Assembly (NCBI GenBank): GCA_011319805.1
Contig: SJRY01000111.1
Location: 620,001-684,000, forward strand
Origin: Macrocybe gigantea
Lineage: Eukaryota; Basidiomycota; Agaricomycetes; Agaricales; Callistosporiaceae
Direction: 5' to 3'
Length of the DNA: 64,000 nt
Part shown: piece after piece, positions 11,325 through 24,681 of the stretch
How positions within the stretch are numbered: the first letter of the stretch is position 1
Layout: every line of letters begins with the position of its first letter
Made by a program: the position numbers and the translations under genes
The notes under the pieces: model-generated
What the model was told of the DNA's origin: nothing
Seen by the model: the letters and a program-made list of their open reading frames with translations, nothing else
Database searches by the model: none

Positions 11325-13677
11325 ATGGTATGTCGCTATCGCATATGTACAACGAGAGATCATTCCTGATCGTACTTCACGACTACGGATGTCAGGATGC
11401 ACGTCATCAAGATCCTGAAGAGTTTTATGTTAAGCAAGACCGGATAGGTATACTTGTTTTAGAACACATCACCATCGTGTAATACAAACCATCTTCAGGA
11501 AAGGGATCGTTTGGTGAAGTGTACAAGGGGTATGCCGAACAACTTATCATCACTCTGCTCCACGCACCCGCTAATATTTTCCTAGTTACGACAAGCGGAC
11601 ACAGAAGACAGTTGCGATTAAAATCATCGATTTAGAGAGTGCGGAGGATGAGATAGAGGATATTCAACAAGAAATACAAATTCTTTCTCAACTGGACTCG
11701 CCGCATGTTACAAAGTGAAGTATTTGACCATGCCTGCATCAGTTCTATTGACACTGCCCTCAAGATACCATGGATCATTTCTGAAAGGTTCCAATCTATG
11801 GATTGTCATGGAGTATGGTCTTCACAAACTTTTTCCATTATGCATCTTGACGCGTTTGAAAAGATATTGCTCGGGAGGCTCATGCTCCGACCTCGTACGT
11901 ACTTCCACACCTCTTCGCCTACTGCTTTGTTCACCATTTTTTACGTATACAGATGAAGCCGGGCGTGTTTAGGGAAGAGTACATTGCGATCATTCTTCGG
12001 GAACTTCTGAGGGGTCTGGAATACCTTCATTCAGAAGGGAAGCTCCATCGGGATATTAAAGGTTCTTTTTCAAGCGCGAGTTTCCCAAACGATCTCTCAT
12101 TATGCTTATAACAGCGGCTAATGTGTTATTATCCGCCGGTGGCGAAGTAAAGCTCGCGGACTTTGGTGTCTCCGGTCAACTCTCCGGGACCTTGTCTGCA
12201 AAGAAAAATACCTTTGTCGGCACGCCATATTGGATGTCGCCAGAGGTCATAAAGCAGAGTGGATATGACCACAAAGCGGATATATGGAGTTTAGGTATCA
12301 CGGCGATCGAATTAGCGAAGGGAGAACCACCTTATGCCGAATTGCATCCCATGAAGGTCAGTTTCCGCAGTGTATCCTCGGTGATCCTACTGAATGTCAA
12401 CTGTGGACAGGTCTTATTCCTCATTCCCAAAAATCCTCCTCCATCGTTGGACGGAGGCTTTTCCAAGGGGTTCAAGGACTTCGTTGCGTGCTGCCTTCAG
12501 CGTGATCCAAAAGACGTGAGTTGGACCGCTACACTATGCCTGAAATGAGTTTCAAAGGAGAATATGGTCAGCGGCCCATAGCACGCGATCTCCTAAAGCA
12601 CAAGTTCATTCGCATGGCGAAGAAGACCAGCTACCTGACGGAATTGATTGAGCGGCATGAGCGATGGAAAGCTGAGGGTGGGGAGAGACAAACGGAGGAA
12701 GAGAAGGACGAAGTACCAGACCTGTATGTCTGTATTTTCTTTTGCTCTGCCGTCATCGACATCTGCGTTTTGCAGTCCCCAGAGTGGCGACTCCGAAGAC
12801 CTCTGGGATTTTGGCACTGTCCGTCATACCGGTCAACCGTCTACCATTGGTCGTTCGAGCAGCACCAATGTTTCCGGCCCTCCCTTAACATGGGAAATGA
12901 ATGGTACCTCACGCACCAACAGCTCGGATGGTTCCACGACGCGAAAGGGGTCCGGTTCATCCTCGTCGTCGAAGTATGCCTCTTCTATTAATACTAAAGG
13001 GGAGCTTCCTCCCCTGCCTCCGTCCGCGCCAAGCACACCCAAGCGATTCGAGCAATCGACAGTCAGGCGCATGCCATCAGGCGGACATGACTCACGAAAC
13101 AGTCGCCAGGTCCAGCGAGAGCCTTCTGATGAATACGAAGATTACGATGATCAATACCTCGACACATATCCCTCCAGAACGCACAGTATCCAGCATAAGA
13201 TGGAAGAGGTCCATCTGGAAGATGATTGCCCGATACCACCATGCTAGACTCCGTCGTCCTTCCAGCCATTGCATCAGTGAGTCCTCCCTCTTGCTTCACG
13301 GCTTCCCCAGGTGCACAAATTCATTCTCTTATGCCCAGCTCTTCCCGCGTGTCAACTCCCAAGAAGCAAGAGTGGCACTCAGCACCCTCCAACGCGCCTT
13401 CACGGAAGCAGAAAGGATTATACCCGGCGTCACCTTGGAGCTCGTGAACGAGATTGTGGAATCGGTCGAGCATGTTGAAGATGATCTTGAAGATCTTCCG
13501 TTACGTCTTATATGCTTTTCCGTCAACGAATCAGGGCACACGTGCAATTCTCGTTTCTTTCTTGCCGTCCGACGGCTCAGCAGGCGGGATAAACCCGTTG
13601 TTATATCATCTTGCACTCTCATCTGGACTCCATATCGCTATCCATGCTGCTTGTATATCACTCTAGTCCCACAGTAA
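11325..13677 (+). CDS. Ste20-family GCK-type kinase (Sid1/Mst3-like)
   Basis: A serine/threonine kinase of the germinal-centre group III, the group of S. pombe Sid1 and Nak1/Ppk11, which act in septation and polarity signalling. The ATG at 11325-11327 is followed at once by a 68-nt intron (11328-11395). The next exon reads [18 protein letters not shown]. The kinase domain shows [20 protein letters not shown], the HRDIKAANVLLS catalytic loop, [16 protein letters not shown] and [20 protein letters not shown], ending LLKHKFIR. A Ser-rich linker follows. Near the end, [19 protein letters not shown] and [13 protein letters not shown] form the conserved C-terminal helix of this group. The last 60 codons are uncertain because two splicing options give different ends. 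It converges on AP-3 delta with about 48 nt between the stops. Confidence 0.85.
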
Positions 13678-13725
13678 TTAGCAATAGGTTTGGTTTAAGT
13701 AAACTTGGTTCGATGTATGATCTGA

Positions 13726-16700
13726 TCACGTCTCAGCCGCACTAGGCGGCGTCTCCGCCCGTTTCTTCTTTCCAGTTCCTTTCTTTTTCGCCCGGGTCAC
13801 CTTGATAGTATCGGAGTACTGGGACGCAGCCCTTCTTCGGATTCCTTGATATTTGGGTATGATGAGATTCGGTGTGGCATCTGGCGCATCTCTTCTGAAA
13901 CAGCCGACACGGGCGTTGATCCTGGACGCGCGGGACCACCACTCCTTCGGGCATTTCTCCTTGCTTTTCAACAACAAAATACCCCGGAGGAAAGCTCTGC
14001 AAAGTTGCTTTCAGGGCAGGTAGTCGCGCATCGACCGCGGCTAATGGAAACTCAGTATATTGGTGGGGTCTTGTTAGGTGTACTGACCAGGCAGTAATGG
14101 TGGCATCCCTTCTAAGTGCACCACTGGCACCGACTCCACGTCCACGGCTTTTGGGGGCTTGTCCATGATGTAGTATGGATCGTCTTTGAGCTGAGCTAAG
14201 CGCTCTGCCTTTCGCTGCCAAGTTTGATGGACCGTTAGTAGCTGTATCACGCGCATTGTAGTGTACTGAATATGCTTACTTTGGCATGCTCCGCAATCTC
14301 CTCAGGTGTTTCCGTCTCCTGTGGTTGAAGCAAAACCTCCTCGTCAACCTTGGCTTCTTTTTACTCTTGACGGTGCCGCCGTTCGTCTCCTTGCCTTTCC
14401 CTTTCCTACTCTTTTTCTTAACCTTAGCCTTCTCGACATCCTGTGCTGGGGGTGGTTCACGAGGCGGAGGAACTATCCATGCGTCGAGGTCCAGACCTTG
14501 TGGGACTGGCACCATGCTCTGGGCATTAGCTGCGACAGGGTTGAGCTCATATGCTGAATTGAGAGGTTGGATGAGATATAAACTCTTGGATATCGCGGCT
14601 CCGGGTCCTCGACATCGAAAGAGGATGATGCTACGGAAGGCCCTGTCCGAGGCCGGAAAGCGTTGAGGTCCGCCTGTATAAACCGGAATAACTGCAATGT
14701 GGTTGCGGCCTAAATACCATGTATCAGGGATGCGCGGCGGGAACCGAAAAGGTTGACATACCCGTTCTTGGACTTCGGTATCAGGACTAAGAGCGAGGTC
14801 TGCAAGCCGAATCAGCATAAGATCAACTGCGTCCTTGACCTCTTGCAGATCATCATCGTGCCACCGTTGCGCCAACTCCGCGGCCCAACTGCCATAAATC
14901 TTTGCGGCCGCTTGTATATGGACGGCGATGGTGTCGGGAGAAAGTTTAGAAATCTCAGGTTGTAGGATATAAGGCAGCAACTTTTGGGGCTCCGCGAGCT
15001 CGCTGCAAAGACTGTGAGCTTGAAACATCCGATCAAGGCGTCATCACGTACTCGCAGTATTCTCCGCATATCCACGCTGCCGCCCACAGCACCTCAGCGC
15101 AACTACCCTCGTCTTCGGAATCGCGCAGCATGGTCCCGTCGGTGATCAGAGTGTACATCAGTCTCACGGCGTATCTTCTGACGGCCCTCACTCGTCCTAC
15201 AATGTCGACTAGCTGATCTCTTATCTCCGCGCCGACGTTTACGTTCGCTACATGTGCAAGATCAACAAGGACTGAGATATACCACTCAAAATTCGTGACG
15301 TTGTCGTAGGTTGATTGGGAGCACATGTTGAGTATCCGTTGGGCAAGTACCAAACGATACGCCGGAGATTGAGTAGGAGACGGAGCAGGTGGTCTGGCGC
15401 TCGTAGGCGACGTTGGAGTGGCATGCAGGGCGAGTGACTGAGCGGCATTTGGAAGGGTCGATGATGATTCAGACACCAGATGTGTGAGAATTTGCTGAAC
15501 TATGGATTGCAGATTGTCTCGGTTTACCTGGGAACTAGATCAGGAGAGTGAATTTTACTCGGAAAGGCACTCACCATGGCAGAGACTAGATCCAGAGCAC
15601 GCATTCGTATACTGATGTCAGGATCGCTGATGCTGCTCAATATCGTATCTTGGTATTCGGCAATTAGATATGAATGTGTAGGTATAATCTTGACCATAGC
15701 TAGCAGCGCAATGTACTTCACTATTCTCATCGGTAAGGCAGCTTGGAGCAGGAAACAGCAGGATTGAACGCACAATTCTGGTCGGGATCTTGGATAAAAC
15801 CGGCGAGCTTTGATACACACATCTTCGCTAACGAATCTCCGGAAGGCCCTTGCAACATTCCTCCAATGATACAAGTGTGTACGCATTCATAGAGTAGGGA
15901 GATGGCTGATGTGGTAGAGATCAGTTCCGTGATCGGCGGTTGTAATTTCTTGACTAGCCGAGGTTCATGAGGAGATAAGGAGCCAAACTACCAAGAGACG
16001 CCGTTGGTTCATGACACTGGAGAACTGGAATAGAAGATACCAATTTGATGATTTTGATAAGCATCCAATTGTTGGACGACGTTGTCAGTAGATGGAAGAG
16101 TCGGGGTGCGAGCGTCAGATAGTCTTGTGGATTTCGTCTGGCAAGTTCGCATAGTACGTTAACCGTCGCGCGACAACACCTAAGGTGGACATGAATATAG
16201 GGCGCCTGTAGTTGAGGAACGAAAAATACCAGGGTCAGGATCGTCCAACTTTTCCTCCAATCGTGTCTTGGCAAGCTCAGGAATACCAGGATAATTGACA
16301 ATAACCTTGAAAAGAGCCGCGACAGCCCTCTTCCTTATATGTGGACGAGAATGGTTCAGCATGCCAATCAACTCGGGCGAGAGATCACGGGCCAGGTCCT
16401 GAGTTATGATGTGCGAAAGCCCATTGAGCGTGATTGCAATATCCGCGGGAGTCGAGCTTAAATCCTAAAGAGATGTAAAGAATGAGAGTGGCCAAAAGAG
16501 ATTCCACCCGACCTTTTTGAGGAGATTAGTCGTGAGCATCAGGACGTCTGTATCTTCTCCAAAGGACTGTGTAGCAGCCAGATAGCCCACACTCTTGAGG
16601 TGTAATCGCGGAGATGACATGACTTCCACGACGTGAAAGGAGGCCCAACTCATATCATAACCCATCATGTCCAGCTAGAATACCTGCCGTTAAGGACTTG

Positions 16701-16885
16701 AACGTCTTGGAAGGTAGCATCGCACGCACGTAGGTGAGTTTCAAGACTGCTCCGGCTTTCAACTCCATATCGTCACTCTTAATCTCATTCCGTATCTCCT
16801 CCACGGCCTTTGCTATGAATTTGGACTCGTCTTTCTTGTTAGCACGGAGGCCGCGAATGAGATCTTGCAATGTTCGTTCCCACAT
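13726..16885 (-). CDS. apl5: AP-3 complex subunit delta (adaptin)
   Basis: Large adaptin subunit of the AP-3 coat, which sorts cargo from Golgi/endosome to the vacuole. The ATG at 16885 starts MWERTLQDLIRGLRANKKDE, the classic delta-adaptin beginning, followed by KFIAKAVEEIRNEIKSDDMELKA and LTYVRAMLP. Armadillo-like helices follow through many small exons. HSRPHIRKRAVAALFKVIVNYP and ILSSISDPDISIRMRALDLVSAMV are typical of adaptin trunks. The C-terminal end is basic (TIKVTRAKKKGTGKKKR), as in other fungal delta subunits. The stop is the TGA at 13726-13728. I did not verify every exon junction, so the internal structure is approximate. Confidence 0.85.
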
Positions 16886-18206
16886 GACAACTGAAACGTC
16901 CCCGGTCGTCCAGTTTCTCTATGTTGTGTGAGAACGAGTGTACAAGCGAAGCAATGATGTCGCCTGAAGCGGATGATTAGGCCGTATGATAGTTTGGCGT
17001 GTTGTTGTGGGACTGGAAGTGAGGCTGAGGCGTAGCTTACGTTGCGGTCACGCGCATTCACAATCGACGACGGTCGCAGCACGTCTTTCGCCTACCTTTT
17101 CACTTTCCGTTCATATTTACGATAGATACCTTACATCAGTTCGCACTGCAAGTTTCGGCGCATCATAAATGTACGGAACCAGAGCCTATTTCTGCCCTAC
17201 CCAAAATGAGTTTCCTTCATCACTAGACCTAGAGGTAGAAGGTCATCGTCAATGCATTGTCTACGAAGACATCCATTCAACAACTTGAACATAAAGAGAA
17301 TGGATATTCACCTCAATATGAAAGAGCGGTCCCTAAACCGGCATGCCATATAGTACGGACGGAGGCCATCTTGTTGCCTTTGACAGTCCCTGGCGTCAAT
17401 ACTGTGCAATTGCTCACTATATTGCACATCTCTCCAGGTGCATGCCTGATAAACCAGGCATCTTTGCATTGGCATCGATGCAAATTCAAAAGCCAACAAC
17501 TTGAAGGCATTTCCTCATCACCAAATAGTGGAACAGCAGCTCCACCTGCCGGATATCTGATATATCATCGGAGTTGCGGTGATCGGCACATTAGCCTTTT
17601 CTTCCCTTCTGCCTCCACCGATTCACGAGCATGAAACATTTATACTTGTGACCCGTTCGCATCTGAAATGGAAACTCGATTGCCACACAAGGAAATACCG
17701 ATCAGCTTGGGCACTGTAATAGCGGAGCCCCTAACAGCAAATGATCATCTCCTGACTTCTCCAGAAGCCCTTCTTGTTCTAAGCGTAACTATTTCATGAT
17801 CCGGTGACGTTCATTCACAACTAGGGTCAACTTTCCTTCACCTGTTAGCTCAAGGTATTCCACAGTCAGGTCGCGGAGCAAATGGATAAAACCGTACGAA
17901 CCCGGAAACCTCGCATTTGAACAGGAATCACCGATAGTCAGTAGATCAGATGCTTAACATGACCGAGCTGGGGCTGGAATTCCATGAGCCCATAGGGTAC
18001 CCAAGGTACGATTTCCATTTCCACGCTTTTCCCAAATCCAAGGCTGTGTGAATATGGATCACCCCATTTGCATGAACTGTTTATCAGGCTTAGGGCGCGC
18101 CTCCAGATTTCTTAAATAGAGAGGAATTGTGGCATTGCGCTATAAGAATCGTCTCCTCCATTCTCACTGCTCAAAGTGTCCTTACCACCCCAACTGTTCA
18201 GCTGCC
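16886..18206. other. Intergenic, 1.3 kb, no convincing gene
   Basis: Upstream of AP-3 delta (minus) and of the monooxygenase (plus). A 65-codon ATG frame on the minus strand (17510-17313) with several cysteines, and overlapping plus-strand frames at 17257-17634, show no family features or signal peptide. I do not call them genes. Confidence 0.4.
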
Positions 18207-20917
18207 ATGACATCCCTCAGATCCACAAACGGGAACGCCGTGAATGGCATACATTCTTCCGAGCCGACAGCGGAGAAAGCAAAACCGGCTGACAGCATGG
18301 CCTTCAAACTTGGGAACTTCTCCATCGACGAAGCTCGTCCCATGAAAGTTATCATTATAGGCGCAGGCTACAGTGGTGCGACTGACCTTCCGTATCCGTA
18401 CATGTCAGTTCCACAGGCTTATATTCTGCTCCCGGACCCAGGTATCACCGCAGGAATCAGGTAAAGAGTCTCGAACTCTCCTAAGGATAAAACCTGTACC
18501 TAGTTGCTTTCGCAGATTTCGACAGAGAGTCAGCAATCTTGATATCACCATTTATGAGTCCAATGCCGGTGTAGGCGGGACATGGTTTGCCAACCGGTAT
18601 CCCGTGAGTCAAGGTCTTTTGTGGACTCCTGCCGTTCTCAAGCGCCGAACCATATCATCAGGGTCTGGCATGCGACGTTCCCTCTCATTCGGTAAGACGA
18701 CTATCATGATCTGCCATGTCCAGCATTGATGCATCGTCTGTGCAGTATCAGTTGACCTTTGAAGACAACGTCTGTCATTCATCTGATCAGAATGTGATGG
18801 AAAGACTAACACGCCAAATGCAGGTCAATTGGTCTGCGTTCTACGCGCCAGGGCCTGAAATTCGTGCCTACTTGGATGGAGTAGCGGACAAATACAAGCT
18901 TCGCCCCCACATCAAACTGCAACATCGCGTTGTCAAGGCGGAATGGAACGAATCTCACGGGAAGTGGCATGTCAGAGTCCGTAGAAGACCTCAGAAAGAC
19001 GTCAGGTGAAGCAGGACAGCGTATATGGCTGGGATTGGAAGAACGACTATGAAGAAATTGAAGACACCGCAGACGTTTTATTTACTGGATTGGGTCCACT
19101 AAGCCGATGGACTTGGCCAGAAATCGAAGGTCTAGAATCATTCAAAGGCAAAGTGCTGCATAGCGCCCAGTGGGAACCGGAGAAGCAAAGCAAGGCGAGA
19201 CGGAATGGGAGACTAGCGTGAAAGATTGGAAAGACAAGAACGTTGCCGTCATCGGCGTGGTGAGTCTTCCTTATATATCTGTCACGATCCGCACCATTGA
19301 AGTATCGTATTTCGTTTTCGACAGGGTTCGTCAGCGATACAAATGGTACCCGCTCTTCAACCAAAGGTGAAACACCTGGTGAACTATGTTCGCGGGAAAC
19401 ATGGATATCTGCTTCATTCGTCAAAGACATGTTGCTGAAGTTGTCGAAGGGCGAAGACGTTCCCAATTGTAAGATGCAAGAAATGCCTATTTACATCTAT
19501 CTGACAAATACCTCAGATACTTTTACCGAAGACGATAAGAATGCTTTTGCAGATACCGAGTACTATCGCCGGTTCCGATATGACATGGAGGCTGATTTGA
19601 ATGTACGTTTAAGATCGATTCAGTTGAATTTTCCTAGACCTCAGTTTCAGGGTGCCCACAGTGTGACAATACGAGGAAGCGAGTTTTCGGTTGGAGCGAA
19701 CATCGCTTTTAAGGAAGACATGCTGAAAAGATTGTCGAAGAAGGCATGGATTGCCGATCACAGTAAGCAATAATCAGACTTCAAGAGGCAACAGCCACTT
19801 GATACGGGTCGTAGTCCTTCCCGACTTTGTCGTTGGATGTAGGCGTATTACGCCGGGACCAGGCTACCTCGAGGCGCTCTGCGAAGACAATGTATGAGAG
19901 CCTATTTTGTTCGAGGTTTCTTCGTTGACAATAAGACAGGTTGATTTCGTTCCGTCCAAAATCAAGAAAGTAACGCCCAACGGGATTGAAACGGAAGATG
20001 GCAAATTCCAAGAGCTGGACGTCATTATCTGCGCGACTGGTGAGTTGTCTTTCGAGCGTCTGAAAAGCTGACTCATTGTGATATCAGGATTTGATACCTC
20101 GTATAAACTTGACTTCCCCATCATCGGTCGCGGAGGCATCGACTTAAACAAGAAGTACACCCCTCACCCAAGGACATATCTAGCGGTTGCGGTCGATGGG
20201 TTCCCAAACATGTTCCTTTCGTTGGGACCAACGCAGCTGTAGGAGCTGGTTCTCTGCTAGTCGTCATGGAGAAGCAGGTCGACTACGCCGTTCTTGCTAC
20301 CCTCAAGCTTCAAGAGAGAGGCTGAAGAGTATGGACGTCAAACCCGAGGCTGTAGATGATTTCGATGAGTATCTGGAGGTAAGATTTAAGTTGCAACGCG
20401 TCACACGTACTAATCCTACGTTCCGCAGAGTTATTTCCCGACGGTATGTCCACTCACTATTCTCATACTCATCTTGTCAACTTTGTGGCAGACTGTCTTC
20501 AGCGAGAAGTGTCGCTCGTGGTACAAGGCTGGTAAAGACGAAGGAAGAGTCGTTGCACTCTGGCCAGGTTTGTGATCCTCTCGTGCAGAGTCCTGATCAT
20601 CGCTGACGTTGACCGTGAGGTTCATCCCTACACGCCGCGCGAGCGTTGACCCACCCCCGCTGGGAAGACTATAATTTCGAGCGTTTGGACAAATGCAAGA
20701 ACAGATTTTACTGGTTGGGCGATGGACATACAGTCGCTGATCGAGACCCGCAGAAGGATAGTAAGTGAAACCATCTCGGTCCTGGTATCTGTTGCGAATT
20801 ACTCTTTATTCCACTTCAAGGGGCTTATTATATGAATGAGATAGACTACCCACCAGGTGAGCGCATTTCTTGAGTCACTCTATGCCTATGCTTAAATCGA
20901 TCGCAGTTCCGCTTTAG
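18207..20917 (+). CDS. Baeyer-Villiger-type FAD monooxygenase, with four frame breaks
   Basis: A class B flavin monooxygenase (cyclohexanone/steroid monooxygenase group) using FAD and NADPH to insert oxygen next to a ketone. The FAD motif GAGYSGITAGIR is assembled across introns, followed by ESNAGVGGTWFANRYPG. The Baeyer-Villiger fingerprint FxGxxxHxxxW is seen as FKGKVLHSAQW. The NADPH motif GVGSSAIQMVPALQP and the ATGFDTSYKLDFP motif follow. The last exon ends MNEIDYPPVPL. Frame is lost by one base at 19005-19006, 19175-19176, 20230-20231 and 20312-20313, each at a two-base run. At 19005 a 35-nt intron is an alternative. Given similar breaks in neighbouring housekeeping genes, sequence error is likelier than decay, but a true pseudogene is possible. 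The substrate is unknown. Confidence 0.75.
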
Positions 20918-21350
20918 ATGGTCAACATGCTGGGAGCTTTTGACTCGGGAAGGATTAGGATGGGCGCTGTGTAATTTTGTGCATAGTTCAACACAATTAA
21001 GTTGCATATTATGTTCTGGTTATGTTGAGAGTGAGATAGCGCCGGTGTTCATTGTTTTCCGATGGACCGTGGTAAGCAACAGAACATGTGTCAGTATAGG
21101 CGCCACTCCTTCAAGTTCGCCACGGGTCAGCCCAGACATCCGCGAAGTGAGTTCCAGTGCTGCGCCGGCAGCCCCGTCTTGTTCACCATTCATTGCCCCA
21201 CAGCCAATATCGCTTAACAACCGTTCCATCTCCCCGGCAAAGCGCGGGCGCGTCCATTTCTGTACACGTTGGGACAGGTCGGAGCTGGAGACGTAGATAG
21301 AAACGTGGCTTTGGAGAAGAGTCAGACCAGCCGTAAGCTCGAGCTAGACG
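20918..21350. promoter_or_regulatory. Upstream region of the GRAM/VASt gene
   Basis: 433 nt with no supported gene. It presumably contains the monooxygenase terminator and the promoter of the next gene. Confidence 0.4.
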
Positions 21351-24300
21351 ATGGCACCGGGATTTCTTGCCAAGATTGTGAAGGCCGCTGGATCGACGAG
21401 CGGGCACACTCGTGATCGCTCAAGCCATTCCGTTGATTCACCCAGATCAAGCACCACAACCCCATCGCGCAGCAGGGCTGCGTCGAGCGCAAAAGCATCC
21501 GTCGCGCCCCCTGTGCCAATCATACCAGTCGGGCGCACAGAATCTAACCTTAAAATGAGTAGAGAGCAGATCCCCACGATATCCACCACTGAGGTGGACC
21601 CAGCACAAGATTCGGATAGCACATTTCCAAGCGTAACAGTCGTACCGCCTTCACCGCTTGCGGAAAACAGGGACCTGTCTCCCTCAAGCTCAAGCCACAG
21701 CCTTGCGGCCCACTCCGGCCAGCAGATTGATGAAAAGCCAAATATGAACGCCAAAACAGAAGGCACTAGTTCAATTCCTCGAGGTCGTACGATACCTGCT
21801 TCCGTGCCTGAAGTGGACAATTCAGCAGAAGACGATCTCCAAACACCTACTACCTCTATATCGAGGTCACCTTCAACTGGTCAACACTCCCGTTCCCAGT
21901 CCCGTCCTCAGACACCCAACCAACACTCAGCTGCCGCACCCCAGCCTGCCGAAAAGAAAGACCTTAAGCCGGCTGACACGTCGATGTCCGCCCTTGCGGT
22001 CCCCGAAGTTCGTAAGAAGGCCTCACACAAGTCGCTTAAAAACCAACCCCCTCTTCCTATTACCGTCACTCATACACGTGCTGCCACCACTCCTGCCTCC
22101 AAGCACAATGCAGCAAACAGCCAGGAGGGTCCTAGTGATGAAATTACTCCTATAGTTGAATCTCCTAAAGCAATGCAGGTCACGGAGTTACCCAACCTCC
22201 TGCCGCAAGGTCACCAAACACAATCACCGTCCAAGCAGACGTCACCGACTGGAAGTTCCTTATACCTAAGCTCTCCCCGTGATACAGACTCTGTATCTAT
22301 TATTTCCACTGCCACTCAGAACAAAGAAAAGAAACGACCTTGGCGTAAATCGACACCCTCCCGCAAGCCGACTGGTCTAGCCAGCGCTATCGCGGCCTCT
22401 GGCCTCGCCATGGCCAACCATAGCCTCACTAGCGCGCAACAGGCCCATTTCACTGCAGCAGCCGCAGCTGCAGCTGCGCAAGTTCAACAGCAAACTACCG
22501 TTCGGAAGCTGTCCAACGCTGGGTCTCCTTACGTTTCCCCTGTGTCGAGTGCGACCACTCGCCACACGAAATCCAAGTCGGCAGAACTTTCCCCGCGGTC
22601 ATCAAAGTCGAACCGGTCAGTGCGGCGAGCGGCCACATCTATCCAGAGCGACGGCGGCTCGGAGTATTATGTAGATGGACAGCCTGGCTACTATTCGGGG
22701 CTGGAAGAAGATACCACGGATGCGGAGTCTGGATCGGAATCGGAGGACGATTTGATGGACTTGGACTTGGGAGGGGAGGACATTCCCGTCACCGGTTTTG
22801 CGGTTGCGAGCACCAAAAGGAATGCAGACTTTCATGAGTTATTTCCTAGTGTGCCAGAAGGTGATTACCTTATAGAAGGTAAGTACCTTGGCTGTACAAC
22901 TAGTGAATGCGCACTTCACTAATAGACGATAGACTACGGCTGCGCTTTGCAACGGGAAATTCTGATACAAGGGCGTCTATACGTCTCGGAGAACCACATC
23001 TGCTTCCATGCGAACATCTTTGGTTGGATCACGGACGTGAGTCAAGCTGCTGACGTGCTCATAATTCGTCTGTGATCTTATTGTCCACAGCTTATAATAC
23101 CTATCCATGAAATCGTCCATCTCGAGAAGAAAATGACTGCATTCGTCATTCCTAACGGAATACAGATCAGCACTAGACAAGCCAAATACACGTTTGCGTC
23201 TTTTCTCTCTCGAGATACCACGTTTGACGTTATATACAACATCTGGAAACTGGAACGACCGGATGATGTCAGCTATCTGTCTGAGGGACGAACGTCCATG
23301 GAAGCCACCAGCGTGGACAATGCAGCGGGCACTCGCGTGAACGGTGTACCCAAGGCGCTCATCCCCAAGGTTACTCACTGTGCGTGCGGACGAGAAGGGA
23401 AGCACTTTCCGGCAATTGCAATGGACACCATCGTTCCGGGGACGCCTGACCGTATATATAATCTCATGTTTGCGAGCGGATTTATCAAGGATTTCTTGAC
23501 TTTGAACCAGAAACTCCTCGGTTAGTTATTTTTCCTGCCCATTCGCCTCACGAATTACCTAACCTCCAAACAGATGTGCAAATGTCTGACTGGGCACCGA
23601 CTTCGGCTGATTCTAAACTGCTCGCCCGAAACATGTCCTACGTCAAACCACTGAACGGTAGCCTGGGTCCGAAACAGACCAAATGCGAGATCAGAGATGA
23701 AGTCCTTCATCGGGACCCTGAGGATTACATCACGACGATGACGACGACTCGGACGCCTGACGTGCCGAGTGGAGGTGTCTTTGCTGTGAAAACGCGGACG
23801 TGCATCATGTGGGCGACTGCGGTGTCTGCGAAAGTGATCGTTACCACCGAAGTCGAGTGGACGGGCAGAAGCTTTATAAAAGGTAAGCAAATCGTTAATC
23901 GACATTGGCTCGTTTTCATCTGTGCTTCATCAGCTATTATCGAGAGATCTGCCATCGACGGGCAGAAGACGTACCATGCCGATCTTGAAAAGGCTATGAG
24001 GGATTATATCAAAGAACACCAGTCGGAATTTGTTCCGGAGGGTTCGACGCCTCGGCCATCGCAATAGAAGAGCAAAAGCCAGAAGGACCGGCCGAAACCG
24101 CAGTGCAGGCGAAGCCACTCGAAACGACGGAGGAGGAAGAGTGGCGGCAGCGCGAGCGGGACCGGAACCGGCGTGGGCTGCAGTGGGCCTGGGACACATT
24201 CGACGGTGCGTACCAAGTGGCGAAGCAGAGCACCATCGGCGCTATCGAGCTCGTCAAGGACGCATGGGATCAGTCGTCGTCGACGACGATCCTGTGGTTC

Positions 24301-24681
24301 GTTATCGTGTTCCTCGTGCTTAGCAACTTGTGGACTCTCATGCGCGTCGGGTCGGGCAAGGAGGACGCACGGCGGAGGAAGGAGCTCAAGCGCATAGAGG
24401 AGCGCGATCGGCTCGTGCATGGCGTCGTGTCCGCGCTGTGGGAGGAGTTGGGCATACCTCAAAAGGGTCATGGGCCCGCGTTGGGTGCGGCGCTGGGCGA
24501 CAAGGTCGGGTATGGTGCAAGCAATCTGCCCTCGCCTTCGCTGCCGTGGTCCGTGACTGACTTTGAACATTGGCGGGAGGATGTCAGTCAACTTTCAAAA
24601 ACACTGGACGCCGTGGAGGAGCGGCTGAAAGTTCTCAGAGATGGTCTGAAGTCGATCGAGGGTCTGGATAAATTGGACTGA
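21351..24681 (+). CDS. GRAM-VASt sterol transfer protein (Lam/Ysp2-like), one frame break
   Basis: A membrane-contact-site sterol transporter of the Lam/GRAMD1 family, expected at ER-plasma-membrane contacts. Residues 1 to about 485 are disordered, rich in Ser, Pro and Thr, with an Ala/Gln patch. The GRAM domain follows: [21 protein letters not shown], then [20 protein letters not shown] and [19 protein letters not shown]. The VASt lipid-binding domain holds [27 protein letters not shown] and [20 protein letters not shown]. Near the C-terminus a membrane segment ([19 protein letters not shown]) anchors it in the ER, followed by a coiled-coil-like tail. At 24040-24042 one G appears to be missing between EFVPEG and [11 protein letters not shown]. 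No intron fits there. Confidence 0.85.
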
